Part shown: piece by piece, positions 1-5,128 of the stretch
Layout of the letters: every line of letters starts with the position of its first letter
Position numbering within the stretch: position 1 is the first letter of the stretch
Origin: Alphaproteobacteria bacterium
GTDB lineage: Bacteria; Pseudomonadota; Alphaproteobacteria; Rhizobiales; Aestuariivirgaceae
DNA: 5,128 bases
Reading direction: 5' to 3'
Assembly: GCA_005884715.1 (NCBI GenBank)
Contig: VAZZ01000431.1
Span: forward strand, 1-5,128
The notes under the pieces: generated by a model
What the model was told of the DNA's origin: nothing
The model's input: the letters and a program-made list of their open reading frames with translations, nothing else
The model's database searches: none
Program-made: the position numbers and the translations under genes

Positions 1-12
1 CGCAACCCCCGC

Positions 13-42
13 GAAAGCCCTTGCCTCATGGTAGGGGCTTTC
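13..42 (-). terminator. Strong hairpin, probable terminator of the HIRAN gene
   Basis: Arms 13-20 and 35-42 are perfect 8-base complements (GAAAGCCC / GGGCTTTC). Allowing G-U pairs on the plus strand, the stem extends inward to 25/30, giving 13 pairs closed by a four-base loop. The hairpin begins 6 bases past the stop of the minus-strand HIRAN gene, where an intrinsic terminator would sit. The minus-strand side lacks a clear U-tract beyond the CTTTC of the stem itself. The structure may therefore terminate weakly, act in both directions, or serve a plus-strand gene ending left of the window. Confidence 0.6.
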
Positions 43-48
43 ATGCTT

Positions 49-549
49 TCAGGGCGCGCCGGTCAGGCGGGCGATCTGCGGCAGAAAGCCCCATTCCATC
101 AGCATCCAGGCAACTGCCGCTAGGGCGGCGAGCAATCCCAAGGGGATCAGGACAGGCCAGCGGGGCCGGGGCGCATAAACGATACGGGGCGCCCAGGGCG
201 CCGTGCCAAGTGCGGGTGATGAAATAGACTCGCTGACTTCTTTCAAGAACGTGATCTCGATCATAACCGCCGTCAGGTCGTCACGCGCGCCGTACTCGAA
301 GGCTGTAATAATGGCCGCAAGCCGATCGCCCTGTTCGAGTGCATGCGCAACCCAGCGCCAGCCAGGCGCAATATAGCCGATGTGACGATCGCGATGAAAG
401 GCCGCGATAGTGAAGGGATCATACGGATTGTCGGCCTCGAGCCTGAGGTCGACGGGATCGCCTATGCTCACGTGACGGGCGATATACTGGGCGCGTCCGC
501 CATATCCCAGTCCGACAATCATGACGGGATGGGATGGCGGCTCGTCCAT
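49..549 (-). CDS. HIRAN-domain protein with C-terminal membrane anchor
   Basis: This 166-residue protein has an N-terminal HIRAN domain (about residues 9-103). It is recognised from the opening strand with VGLGY (12-16), the core ADNPYD (39-44) followed by I48, and IGY (57-59) before a helix ending in the ALEQGD turn. HIRAN domains are known as DNA-end or single-stranded-DNA binding modules in HLTF/Rad5-type helicases, and also occur as stand-alone bacterial proteins. A Pro/Arg-rich linker (about 118-131) leads into one hydrophobic helix (about 132-151) and a short tail. Arginines before the helix predict a cytoplasmic HIRAN domain anchored in the inner membrane. No nuclease or helicase domain is present. 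Its ATG directly follows the TAG of the upstream HTH gene with no spacer, so the two are probably translationally coupled. The HIRAN call is by motif only; the biological role is unknown. Confidence 0.8.
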   Translation of the reverse strand: MDEPPSHPVMIVGLGYGGRAQYIARHVSIGDPVDLRLEADNPYDPFTIAAFHRDRHIGYIAPGWRWVAHALEQGDRLAAIITAFEYGARDDLTAVMIEITFLKEVSESISSPALGTAPWAPRIVYAPRPRWPVLIPLGLLAALAAVAWMLMEWGFLPQIARLTGAP

Positions 550-927
550 CTAACGCCGTCCGGTCTTCCCCGCTTTCACTGCCTTGCGGACGCTTGGACC
601 AGCGATCTTCTTCGCAATGCTCGGCGCCAGCCTGGCCTTGAATTTGCGCTCGACCGCCGTGAACTGGAAAGGCTCGCGCCCTAGCCATAGAAGCAGCGAA
701 AGCAAATGCTCGACCGCCACAGGTGTCGAGCGCTCGAGCCGGAAAATGACCGTATGGTCACAACCAACCTCGCGGGCCAGATCACGTATGGTCAAACTTC
801 GCGAGAGCCTTGCCGATTTCAATTCGGCGGCAACCGCTCCCCAGGCAAATGTCACCGGCGACCCGACGCGGGCACCTTTGGTTTTGCTCAATGTTTTTGT
901 CTTCCGAGAGCTCAGCATTCTTCTCAC
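550..927 (-). CDS. Small Xre/Cro-type helix-turn-helix protein
   Basis: This 125-residue protein has an Xre/Cro-like helix-turn-helix at about residues 34-88. LTIRDLAREVGC (45-56) forms the first two helices, DHTVIFRLE (57-65) is the recognition helix, and a closing helix contains LLLWLG (78-83). Xre-family proteins bind operator DNA as dimers and often repress their own promoter. Both ends are rich in Lys and Arg (residues 1-20 and 94-125), which adds general DNA affinity. The longest reading starts with GTG at 927, with a GGGGG tract about 9-13 bases upstream. ATG at 918 is an alternative, with only a close AGAAG before it, and I cannot decide between them. The stop abuts the HIRAN start exactly, indicating a two-gene unit. 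The HTH protein could regulate the pair, or act as an antitoxin-like partner; no toxin motif is visible in the HIRAN protein. The HTH call is fairly secure, the target unknown. Confidence 0.8.
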   Translation of the reverse strand: MRRMLSSRKTKTLSKTKGARVGSPVTFAWGAVAAELKSARLSRSLTIRDLAREVGCDHTVIFRLERSTPVAVEHLLSLLLWLGREPFQFTAVERKFKARLAPSIAKKIAGPSVRKAVKAGKTGRR

Positions 928-948
928 CCAGCCGACCCCCTGAATTAA

Positions 949-976
949 TACTTACAACAACTGCGGCAGGTTTCAA
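949..976 (-). promoter_or_regulatory. Candidate promoter of the HTH-HIRAN pair, with an internal palindrome
   Basis: On the minus strand TTGAAA (976-971) is followed after 16 bases by TAAGTA (954-949), a fair sigma70-type pair in an AT-rich 84-base gap upstream of the HTH gene. The spacer contains an odd-centred palindrome, CTGCGGCAG (961-969), positioned where a repressor would block polymerase. This suggests autoregulation by the HTH protein, but the palindrome is short and could be chance. Confidence 0.45.
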
Positions 977-1011
977 TCTATTTGGATATTTCTCATAACA
1001 GAAGAAAGATT

Positions 1012-1518
1012 TCATTGAAAAGTTACAAATTTGACCGGAACGGTAAATTCCAGCTCCTCTGGTTTGACCGGCGGTATCAGCACCGGCAGAGCGTAGCAAT
1101 AATGTGACAGGCCGCCCGGCGGCATCGCCTCGTCATCGAGAAGATGCGATAACCTACCGATTTCATTACTATATCCCCGCCGCTTGACAGCGATATCGAA
1201 TCTGACGGTGCGGACCGGCCACTTGCTGCCGTTGCTAACTCGCGCAAGGACAGGGGTCGCCATGGGACAGGTGGCCGGATTGAAACCTACAGCGATTGTC
1301 ACTTTTTCCGCTTCCGCAAGCGTCCAGCTATTGCTCACACTCTCATAAAACGCCCAGCCGCCCAGCAAGAGCACTGCGGCGAGCAGGATATAGGCAGCGG
1401 CGCGGGGGAAAAATATCAGGGGAATCAGGAATACAATTGCAGCGATCAGCCAGGCCATCATCATCCTTTTCTTCCGCGAGGGAAAAATCTCCGACAGACC
1501 CATTCTGACTTCAGGCAT
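1012..1518 (-). CDS. Two-helix membrane protein with extracytoplasmic domain, function unknown
   Basis: This 168-residue protein is not one I can name. A basic stretch (RKKR, 15-18) precedes two close hydrophobic segments (about 20-37 and 40-60). The remaining residues (about 61-168) look like one beta-rich domain: VTIAVGF (73-79), a strand with VLARVSNGS (90-98), and VRTVRFDIAVKRRGYS (102-117). A loop with MPPGG (132-136) then leads to a late strand carrying a second Cys. The pattern of a strand with NGS, a strand ending in RGYS, then Pro-Gly and Cys recalls immunoglobulin-like accessory domains. Cys84 and Cys141 could form a disulfide only if the domain is outside the cytoplasm. With two helices and the basic stretch at the N-terminus, simple topology would put both ends inside, so the location of the domain is uncertain. 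ATG 1518 gives the longest form; ATG 1503 (M6) is also possible, as neither has a good ribosome site. It may share a transcript with the upstream L,D-transpeptidase across a 113-base gap. Confidence 0.7.
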   Translation of the reverse strand: MPEVRMGLSEIFPSRKKRMMMAWLIAAIVFLIPLIFFPRAAAYILLAAVLLLGGWAFYESVSNSWTLAEAEKVTIAVGFNPATCPMATPVLARVSNGSKWPVRTVRFDIAVKRRGYSNEIGRLSHLLDDEAMPPGGLSHYCYALPVLIPPVKPEELEFTVPVKFVTFQ

Positions 1519-1631
1519 CGCCCCGCCATCACGGAATATAGGATAGCTTCAGCCCCTCATCATTCATAGATCATGACGGTCGAGGGCCATTTGCTCGCGT
1601 GCGAGAGGGATAGTCGATGAGCTCTTGTTGC

Positions 1632-2165
1632 TCAGTCGAACAGATCGGAGAAGGGATTGCGCCGCTTCGTCCATCTGGGCCTGTGGGGCAGGACGCTGGC
1701 GAAATCATCGGAGAAACCAAAATCAAAGTCGAAGCCGCCCCTGACGACCACGCGGGTGTTCTGCATCCCCGTCTTCTGCACCAGGGCATAGAGCGTGGCG
1801 GCATTTTCCGGAGCGAGCCGCACGCAACCATGCGAGGCGCGTGTTCCGAGGCGCTTGGTGTGGAAGCTGCCGTGGATCGCATGGCCTTCTGGAGTGAAGA
1901 AAATGGAATTGGGCATCGGCGCATCGTCCCATTCCTCGGAGAAGTGATCGCGCTCCATCCGGAAGGGCCTGTATGTGCCGCTGGGAGTGGAATAGCCGGG
2001 AGCGCCGGTCGAAACGAGCCATGTATAAGCCTTCTCGCCATCGATCGACACGGTCATCTTCTGGCTCGATTTGTCTATCGTGATGAGAAGATTCTTGGCA
2101 AAGGCATTACCGGCACTCGCTGCGCAAATGATCATGGCAACGGCGACAACAAGTCTGAAGCGCAT
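1632..2165 (-). CDS. Secreted YkuD-family L,D-transpeptidase
   Basis: This 177-residue protein has a signal peptide (basic MRFR, a hydrophobic core, cleavage likely after AFA at 21-23) and a YkuD catalytic domain (about 24-142). The signature is clear: H98 in IHGSFH, then SHGCVR at 111-116 with catalytic Cys114 and the usual His112 and Arg116. YkuD enzymes are periplasmic cysteine transpeptidases. They form 3-3 peptidoglycan crosslinks, exchange D-amino acids, or attach proteins to the wall; the motif does not say which. There is no peptidoglycan-binding module. An acidic and aromatic stretch (145-155) leads to a basic tail (161-170) of unknown purpose. The start is secured by GGAGG at 2174-2178, eight bases from the ATG. 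A candidate promoter lies just upstream. The 113 bases after the stop hold no convincing terminator, so readthrough into the next minus-strand gene is possible. Confidence 0.93.
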   Translation of the reverse strand: MRFRLVVAVAMIICAASAGNAFAKNLLITIDKSSQKMTVSIDGEKAYTWLVSTGAPGYSTPSGTYRPFRMERDHFSEEWDDAPMPNSIFFTPEGHAIHGSFHTKRLGTRASHGCVRLAPENAATLYALVQKTGMQNTRVVVRGGFDFDFGFSDDFASVLPHRPRWTKRRNPFSDLFD

Positions 2166-2192
2166 GGACTTCCCCTCCAGTCGACAGGGGCC

Positions 2193-2221
2193 ATCTTAGC
2201 CATTTGTGCGATTGTCGTCCA
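2193..2221 (-). promoter_or_regulatory. Candidate promoter of the L,D-transpeptidase gene
   Basis: On the minus strand TGGACG (2221-2216) and TAAGAT (2198-2193) are 17 bases apart, each matching the sigma70 consensus at four of six positions. Transcription would begin about 20-25 bases before the ATG, leaving room for the GGAGG ribosome site. The position is good, but matches of this quality can occur by chance. Confidence 0.45.
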
Positions 2222-2248
2222 TGACCCGCCTTGCGCCGGGGCTACAAT
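2221..2248 (+). promoter_or_regulatory. Candidate promoter of the rightward membrane/vWA operon
   Basis: ATGACC (2221-2226) and TACAAT (2243-2248) are 16 bases apart, four and five matches out of six to the sigma70 consensus. Transcription would start near 2255, about 100 bases before the first plausible ATG at 2359. Base 2221 is shared with the -35 box of the divergent promoter, so the two could compete or be controlled together. Confidence 0.4.
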
Positions 2249-2358
2249 GTGCCAGCCCAAAGGCCGAGACGGTCATATCGCGCAATCGCAGCTTCAAGGA
2301 AGGGCAGGTTCCAGCCTCGGATGGCGGAACAGCCCGGCGATTCGGGCGTTTCCCATCC

Positions 2359-2658
2359 ATGAACCATGTGGCCGAAATCAAGATGCTGGTGAACCGCATT
2401 GAGAAGACGGAGAGCCTCGTCGCCCGGCAGGTCGAACGGGTTTTAGTCCTGCGGTCAGCGCATCTTGATTGCGATCAGGCCGAAGCAAAGTTGTCGGAAC
2501 TCTGTGCCGCTCTCGCCTCTTGTCGGGCAAGGCTTACCATGGCCCTTGCCGCGATTAAGGTCTCTCGCCCGAATGAGAGATCGCTCAGGACAGGATCGGA
2601 TGTCGCCGGTCCCAGATGGCGGATCGGGTGGGCCCCTTATGTCGGTAGCCACGCCTGA
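2359..2658 (+). CDS. Small predicted coiled-coil protein, or the interrupted front of the next gene
   Basis: This would be a 99-residue product that I do not recognise. Residues 7-66 form one long amphipathic helix with hydrophobic side chains in heptad spacing (I7, L10, I14, V21, V28, L31, L45, L52, L59) and three cysteines (38, 49, 55). The last 30 residues are Arg/Gly/Pro-rich and look disordered. The reading frame is open back to a GTG at 2206, but that lies before the candidate transcription start; ATG 2359 is the first start codon after it. It lacks a Shine-Dalgarno site. The stop at 2656-2658 is followed by open sequence in the same frame through to the membrane-protein gene. It may thus be a separate cytoplasmic partner of that protein, which also carries coiled coils, or a piece of a once longer gene. 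Coding status is moderately likely; function unknown. Confidence 0.45.
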   Translation: MNHVAEIKMLVNRIEKTESLVARQVERVLVLRSAHLDCDQAEAKLSELCAALASCRARLTMALAAIKVSRPNERSLRTGSDVAGPRWRIGWAPYVGSHA

Positions 2659-2744
2659 AGCCTCCCGACCGCACACTCCAAGAAAGTTTTTATTGCCGCG
2701 ACAGGTAATTGGCGCTTTGATCGAGCAACGGGACTGGGATACCG

Positions 2745-2749
2745 GGAGG
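2745..2749 (+). promoter_or_regulatory. Ribosome binding site fixing the start of the four-helix membrane protein
   Basis: GGAGG ends five bases before ATG 2755, a near-ideal Shine-Dalgarno placement. It argues that translation initiates here rather than by continuation from the upstream ORF, even though the frame is open upstream back to the TGA at 2656-2658. Confidence 0.75.
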
Positions 2750-2754
2750 AAGAA

Positions 2755-3825
2755 ATGGCCCTTCAGGCAAGGGGACGCACGGCTGATCCACGCGAGGAAC
2801 TCGCCAAGTGGATGGGAGCCCGTCAGAAATACCATTCCGAATATGTCAAGCTGCTCAATGAGCGGAAGAACGAGATTCTGACGCTGGAAATCGATCACGG
2901 CCCCCGCTCCCAAGCCTATTCGATGGCCCTGCGTGAACATGAACGTCACGATCAGCAATTCGACCGGCTGCAGGCGGTCGTTCGCCGGCCAATCAACAAT
3001 CTGAGCGTCGCGCCCTGGATATTCTGGCTGATGGCCTGCGGCCTCGCCATCCTCGAAGCGCCGGTCAACAAGTTCCTGTTCGACTACGCGATACAGGGGT
3101 CGAACCTGACCTCCTATGCCGTCTCAATCGCGTTCGCCATCCTGCTTCTGCTGCTGGCGCATCTGTGCGGCAAATGCCTTCGCCAGATATGGTCCGAATA
3201 TCGCCGCCGGGTGGTGTGGCACAATCTCATCATCGCACTCCTTGCCATATGTGTCCTCGCCATCCTGGTGTCGATCCTGACCATCGGGCGGGCGCGCTAT
3301 TCGGCGGGTGCTGCGGATCCCAGCGTCGGCGGATTGTTCAGCGATATCGGCGGGCAGGTCAGCCAGCATGGCTTCCTGTCGAGCCTCCTCAACGCCTTCA
3401 CCGATGTGAGCGCGCTCATACTCTTCACCGTCAATTTCGGTGGCATCAGCATAGCGATGCTGCTCGGCTTCTTCAGTCACGATCCCGACAAGGATTTCGA
3501 TCATTCGGAAATAGCGCTCAGAAAGGCGACGCGGCGTCTCAACAAGGTCCAGGGCAAATATGCCCAGGCGCGCGCCAAGGCGATCCGCAAATTCACACCG
3601 GATCTGTCGGGAGCCAGCCGGAACTTCGCCAATGCCAATATCAAGATCATCGAAATGAAAACGCTGCTCGGCTATCCTCTCGATGAATGGGATCAGTTCA
3701 TCCTCGATAATCTCGACACGCTTGCCGATGAGGCCGAGGCGGAGGATGTGGGCTCGCAGCTTGCGGGATCGAGGCTCCCGCCCAGCGAGGTGACGAAAAG
3801 CGCCAATATCCGGCCGTTGAGATGA
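2755..3825 (+). CDS. Four-helix inner-membrane protein with coiled-coil arms
   Basis: This 356-residue protein is not assigned to a named family. A charged helical N-terminal arm (about 10-80) precedes four hydrophobic segments at about 84-103, 120-139, 157-177 and 216-240. A second helical, charged arm follows (about 250-330), rich in Lys/Arg at first and acidic later (EAEAED, 326-331). The loop between helices two and three is strongly basic (RQIWSEYRRRVVWH, 143-156), placing it and both arms in the cytoplasm. The loop between helices three and four (about 178-215, Gly/Ser-rich) would face the periplasm. The layout differs from MotA/ExbB/TolQ proteins, whose large cytoplasmic part lies between helices two and three. 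The start is set by the GGAGG at 2745. The stop overlaps the next start as ATGA, so it is tightly coupled to the secreted vWA-like protein. Its likely role is a membrane scaffold or transducer linking that protein to the cytoplasm; this is inference. Confidence 0.85.
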   Translation: MALQARGRTADPREELAKWMGARQKYHSEYVKLLNERKNEILTLEIDHGPRSQAYSMALREHERHDQQFDRLQAVVRRPINNLSVAPWIFWLMACGLAILEAPVNKFLFDYAIQGSNLTSYAVSIAFAILLLLLAHLCGKCLRQIWSEYRRRVVWHNLIIALLAICVLAILVSILTIGRARYSAGAADPSVGGLFSDIGGQVSQHGFLSSLLNAFTDVSALILFTVNFGGISIAMLLGFFSHDPDKDFDHSEIALRKATRRLNKVQGKYAQARAKAIRKFTPDLSGASRNFANANIKIIEMKTLLGYPLDEWDQFILDNLDTLADEAEAEDVGSQLAGSRLPPSEVTKSANIRPLR

Positions 3826-4631
3826 GGGATTGGAAAGGCGGCGTGTCGTCTATTTGCCGATCGGTTCTGTTCGTTCTCCTGCTCATAGCGACCGCTTTCC
3901 TGGCGCCAGCTCATGCGCAAGGCATCAACTGGGAGCGCTATTGCGCGCCCGAGGGAAGAAACATCCTCCTGTTTCTCGACGTGACGACACCCTATGATGC
4001 GCAGGACAAGACCATCCTTGTGGATGGCCTGCAACGCATCGTCTCCGACCTCAAGGGAGGCGACCGGATCATCATCAGGACCATCACCGACAGCGCGGCG
4101 CATTCCGAGCGGCTCATCGACAAATGCATGCCCTACTGTCCGCCGAAAGGCTTCTGGGAAGATCTCCTGTCGGACTGCACTGGCGGCCTCATCCTCAATC
4201 ACAAGCGGATCCTGATCGCCGAGATCCGCGACAGAGCCCGCGCCAGGCTGGACAATTTCACCGAGCTGGAATTTTCCGACATCGTGACGACGATCTCGCT
4301 GGTGTCGAGGGAGGAGCTGTCGAGCAAGAAGGCAACGGAAGTCTTCGTCTTTTCCGATCTGATCGAGAATTCGCCTTTCATGCCGGGGGGTGAATTCCTC
4401 ATGCTGCCCAACGCGGATCTGCTGAAGCGGGTTGCCGATAACCAGCTATTGCCGCAGCTTCAGGGAGCAAAGGCGCATGTCTTCGGCGTCGGGCGCAGCG
4501 GCACGGCGGATCGCGCCGCCTTACCGATCGAAAGGCTGAACAAGATATTGGCGTTCTGGAACAGCCTACTCAAAGACGGCGGATCTGCCAGTGTCGACAT
4601 CAACCAGAATCTGGCGGTGCAGTCGAATTGA
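3822..4631 (+). CDS. Secreted vWA-like protein with degenerate metal site
   Basis: This 269-residue protein starts with a signal peptide (hydrophobic core about 14-28, cleavage likely after AHA at 30-32). The rest reads like a von Willebrand A (Rossmann-type) domain: first strand NILLFLDVTTP (47-57), a helix, strand DRIIIRTIT (81-89), strand EVFVFSDL (173-180) and strand KAHVFGVGRSG (217-227). The metal-binding DxSxS motif of classical vWA domains is here D53-V-T55-T-P, lacking the third hydroxyl; S178-D179 sits where the later Asp usually lies. An insert between the second and third recognised strands carries C102, C106 and C119, and with C41 these make four cysteines available for two disulfides in the periplasm. 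vWA domains generally mediate protein binding and assembly. The ATG overlaps the stop of the four-helix protein, implying equal expression and probably a complex, perhaps through that protein's periplasmic loop. Secretion is fairly certain, the fold likely, the role unknown. Confidence 0.85.
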   Translation: MRDWKGGVSSICRSVLFVLLLIATAFLAPAHAQGINWERYCAPEGRNILLFLDVTTPYDAQDKTILVDGLQRIVSDLKGGDRIIIRTITDSAAHSERLIDKCMPYCPPKGFWEDLLSDCTGGLILNHKRILIAEIRDRARARLDNFTELEFSDIVTTISLVSREELSSKKATEVFVFSDLIENSPFMPGGEFLMLPNADLLKRVADNQLLPQLQGAKAHVFGVGRSGTADRAALPIERLNKILAFWNSLLKDGGSASVDINQNLAVQSN

Positions 4632-4642
4632 GATTGCGCATC

Positions 4643-5128
4643 TCACAGCATACCCGAGAACAGGGAGGCACCGCGCTGACGCAGGATTGCCAGTGATGAG
4701 TAGTCGATAATCGAAAGCCCGCCATCGACGATCAGGGTTTGGCCGGTGACGAAAGACGCCTCGGGGCTCGCCAGGAAAGCCGCGACGGCGGCGATTTCCG
4801 CGGGCGAGCCCATGCGGTTGAATAGACTCGGCGGCACGTTCCACTTGGTCCCGTCGGCGACGAGATTTTTGGGGTCGGCGTTCACATCAATCCAGCCTGG
4901 ACTGATGCAATTGGCGCGAATGCCGTGTGGGGCACCCTCGGCCGCCAGAGAACGGGTAAGACCCTCGACCGCCGCCTTGGCGACACAATAGAGGCCCCAG
5001 TTGCCGTGGAGTGTGGCGGTCGAGGAAATGTTCACGATTGCCCCTGATCCGGCGGCCTTGAGATGAGGCAAGGCATAGGAAGAAACGAAGTAACCGGAGT
5101 CGAGATTGGGACCTCGCATCTTGTCCCA
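4643..5128 (-). CDS. Short-chain dehydrogenase/reductase, N-terminus beyond the window
   Basis: The C-terminal 161 residues are present, and the frame stays open to the window edge, so the true start lies to the right; the ATG at 5119 is internal. Numbering from the first visible residue, the classical SDR tetrad is readable: N8 (in PNLDSGYF), S36 (NISS), Y47 and K51 (YCVAK). SPGW (76-79) and TGQTLIVDGG (128-137) are also family hallmarks. These enzymes are cytoplasmic NAD(P)-dependent oxidoreductases of alcohols, ketones or sugars; the coenzyme-binding TGxxxGxG is outside the window, and the substrate cannot be told. Two oddities: only 10 residues separate S36 from Y47 where 12 are usual, and about 24 residues follow the DGG motif, longer than in many relatives. 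The gene is convergent with the vWA gene, 11 bases apart, with no terminator between them, and appears functionally unrelated to it. Confidence 0.93.
   Translation of the reverse strand, partial: WDKMRGPNLDSGYFVSSYALPHLKAAGSGAIVNISSTATLHGNWGLYCVAKAAVEGLTRSLAAEGAPHGIRANCISPGWIDVNADPKNLVADGTKWNVPPSLFNRMGSPAEIAAVAAFLASPEASFVTGQTLIVDGGLSIIDYSSLAILRQRGASLFSGML

Noticed and set aside
1535..1563. Possible minus-strand promoter (AATATA box read as TATATT) for the two-helix protein
   Set aside because: The paired -35 (ATGATG) matches at only three positions, and transcription would start about 10 bases before ATG 1518. It would fit only if ATG 1503 is the true start.
1594..1605. Inverted repeat CTCGC-GT-GCGAG downstream of the L,D-transpeptidase gene as a terminator
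   Set aside because: The stem is only five pairs with a two-base loop, and no U-tract follows on the minus strand.
2249..2362. Short ORF (GTG 2249, or ATG 2321 giving 13 residues) ending in an ATGA overlap with ATG 2359, a possible leader peptide
   Set aside because: No ribosome site is well placed, the GTG lies at the candidate promoter itself, and such a short frame with an ATGA overlap can arise by chance.
1617..2402. Long plus-strand open frame (261 residues) opposite the L,D-transpeptidase gene
   Set aside because: The minus strand here carries the unmistakable YkuD motif and a good ribosome site. The plus-strand product has no recognisable domain and is the antisense shadow of a GC-rich gene.
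2561..2580. Inverted repeat TCTCTC / GAGAGA with an eight-base loop inside the coiled-coil ORF
   Set aside because: It is a short stem in the middle of an open frame, with no U-tract or other sign of a regulatory role.
2639..2881. Alternative frame starting with ATG 2639 and running across the start of the membrane-protein gene
   Set aside because: It overlaps the membrane gene by over 120 bases in another frame and encodes no recognisable feature; the GGAGG at 2745 serves ATG 2755.
2455..2958. Minus-strand open frame of 167 residues across the coiled-coil ORF and the start of the membrane gene
   Set aside because: It overlaps the well-supported start at 2755 and its ribosome site, shows no domain, and its composition looks like antisense translation.

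Overview
The window is moderately GC-rich (about 60% by eye), densely coded and lacks RNA genes, insertion sequences and CRISPR repeats. Codon choice, protein style and the short intergenic gaps suggest an alphaproteobacterium, most likely a sphingomonad; this is an impression from composition, not a proven assignment. Signal peptides and a periplasmic L,D-transpeptidase fit a Gram-negative envelope.

The left half (about 13-2165) lies entirely on the minus strand. Read in the direction of transcription it holds: a secreted YkuD-type L,D-transpeptidase (2165-1632); a two-helix membrane protein of unknown function with a Cys-containing extracytoplasmic domain (1518-1012); an AT-rich gap with a candidate promoter (949-976); a small basic Xre/Cro-type helix-turn-helix protein (927-550); and, abutting it with no spacer, a HIRAN-domain protein with a C-terminal membrane anchor (549-49). 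A strong hairpin at 13-42 closes this block.

A divergent promoter region (about 2166-2358) has candidate sigma70-type promoters on both strands whose -35 boxes share one base. The rightward unit holds a small predicted coiled-coil ORF (2359-2658); a four-helix membrane protein with cytoplasmic coiled-coil arms (2755-3825); and a secreted protein with a von Willebrand A (vWA)-like fold, a degenerate metal site and four cysteines in its mature part (3822-4631). The last two overlap by ATGA and probably form an inner-membrane/periplasm pair. The first two lie in the same frame, separated by a single TGA.

Convergent to this unit, and only 11 bp away, is the 3' part of a classical short-chain dehydrogenase/reductase (4643 to the window edge, minus strand), an ordinary metabolic gene.

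The parts most likely to be undescribed are the coiled-coil / four-helix / vWA-like operon and the HTH plus membrane-anchored HIRAN pair. Both assignments rest on motifs read by eye, and no function can be fixed from the sequence alone.
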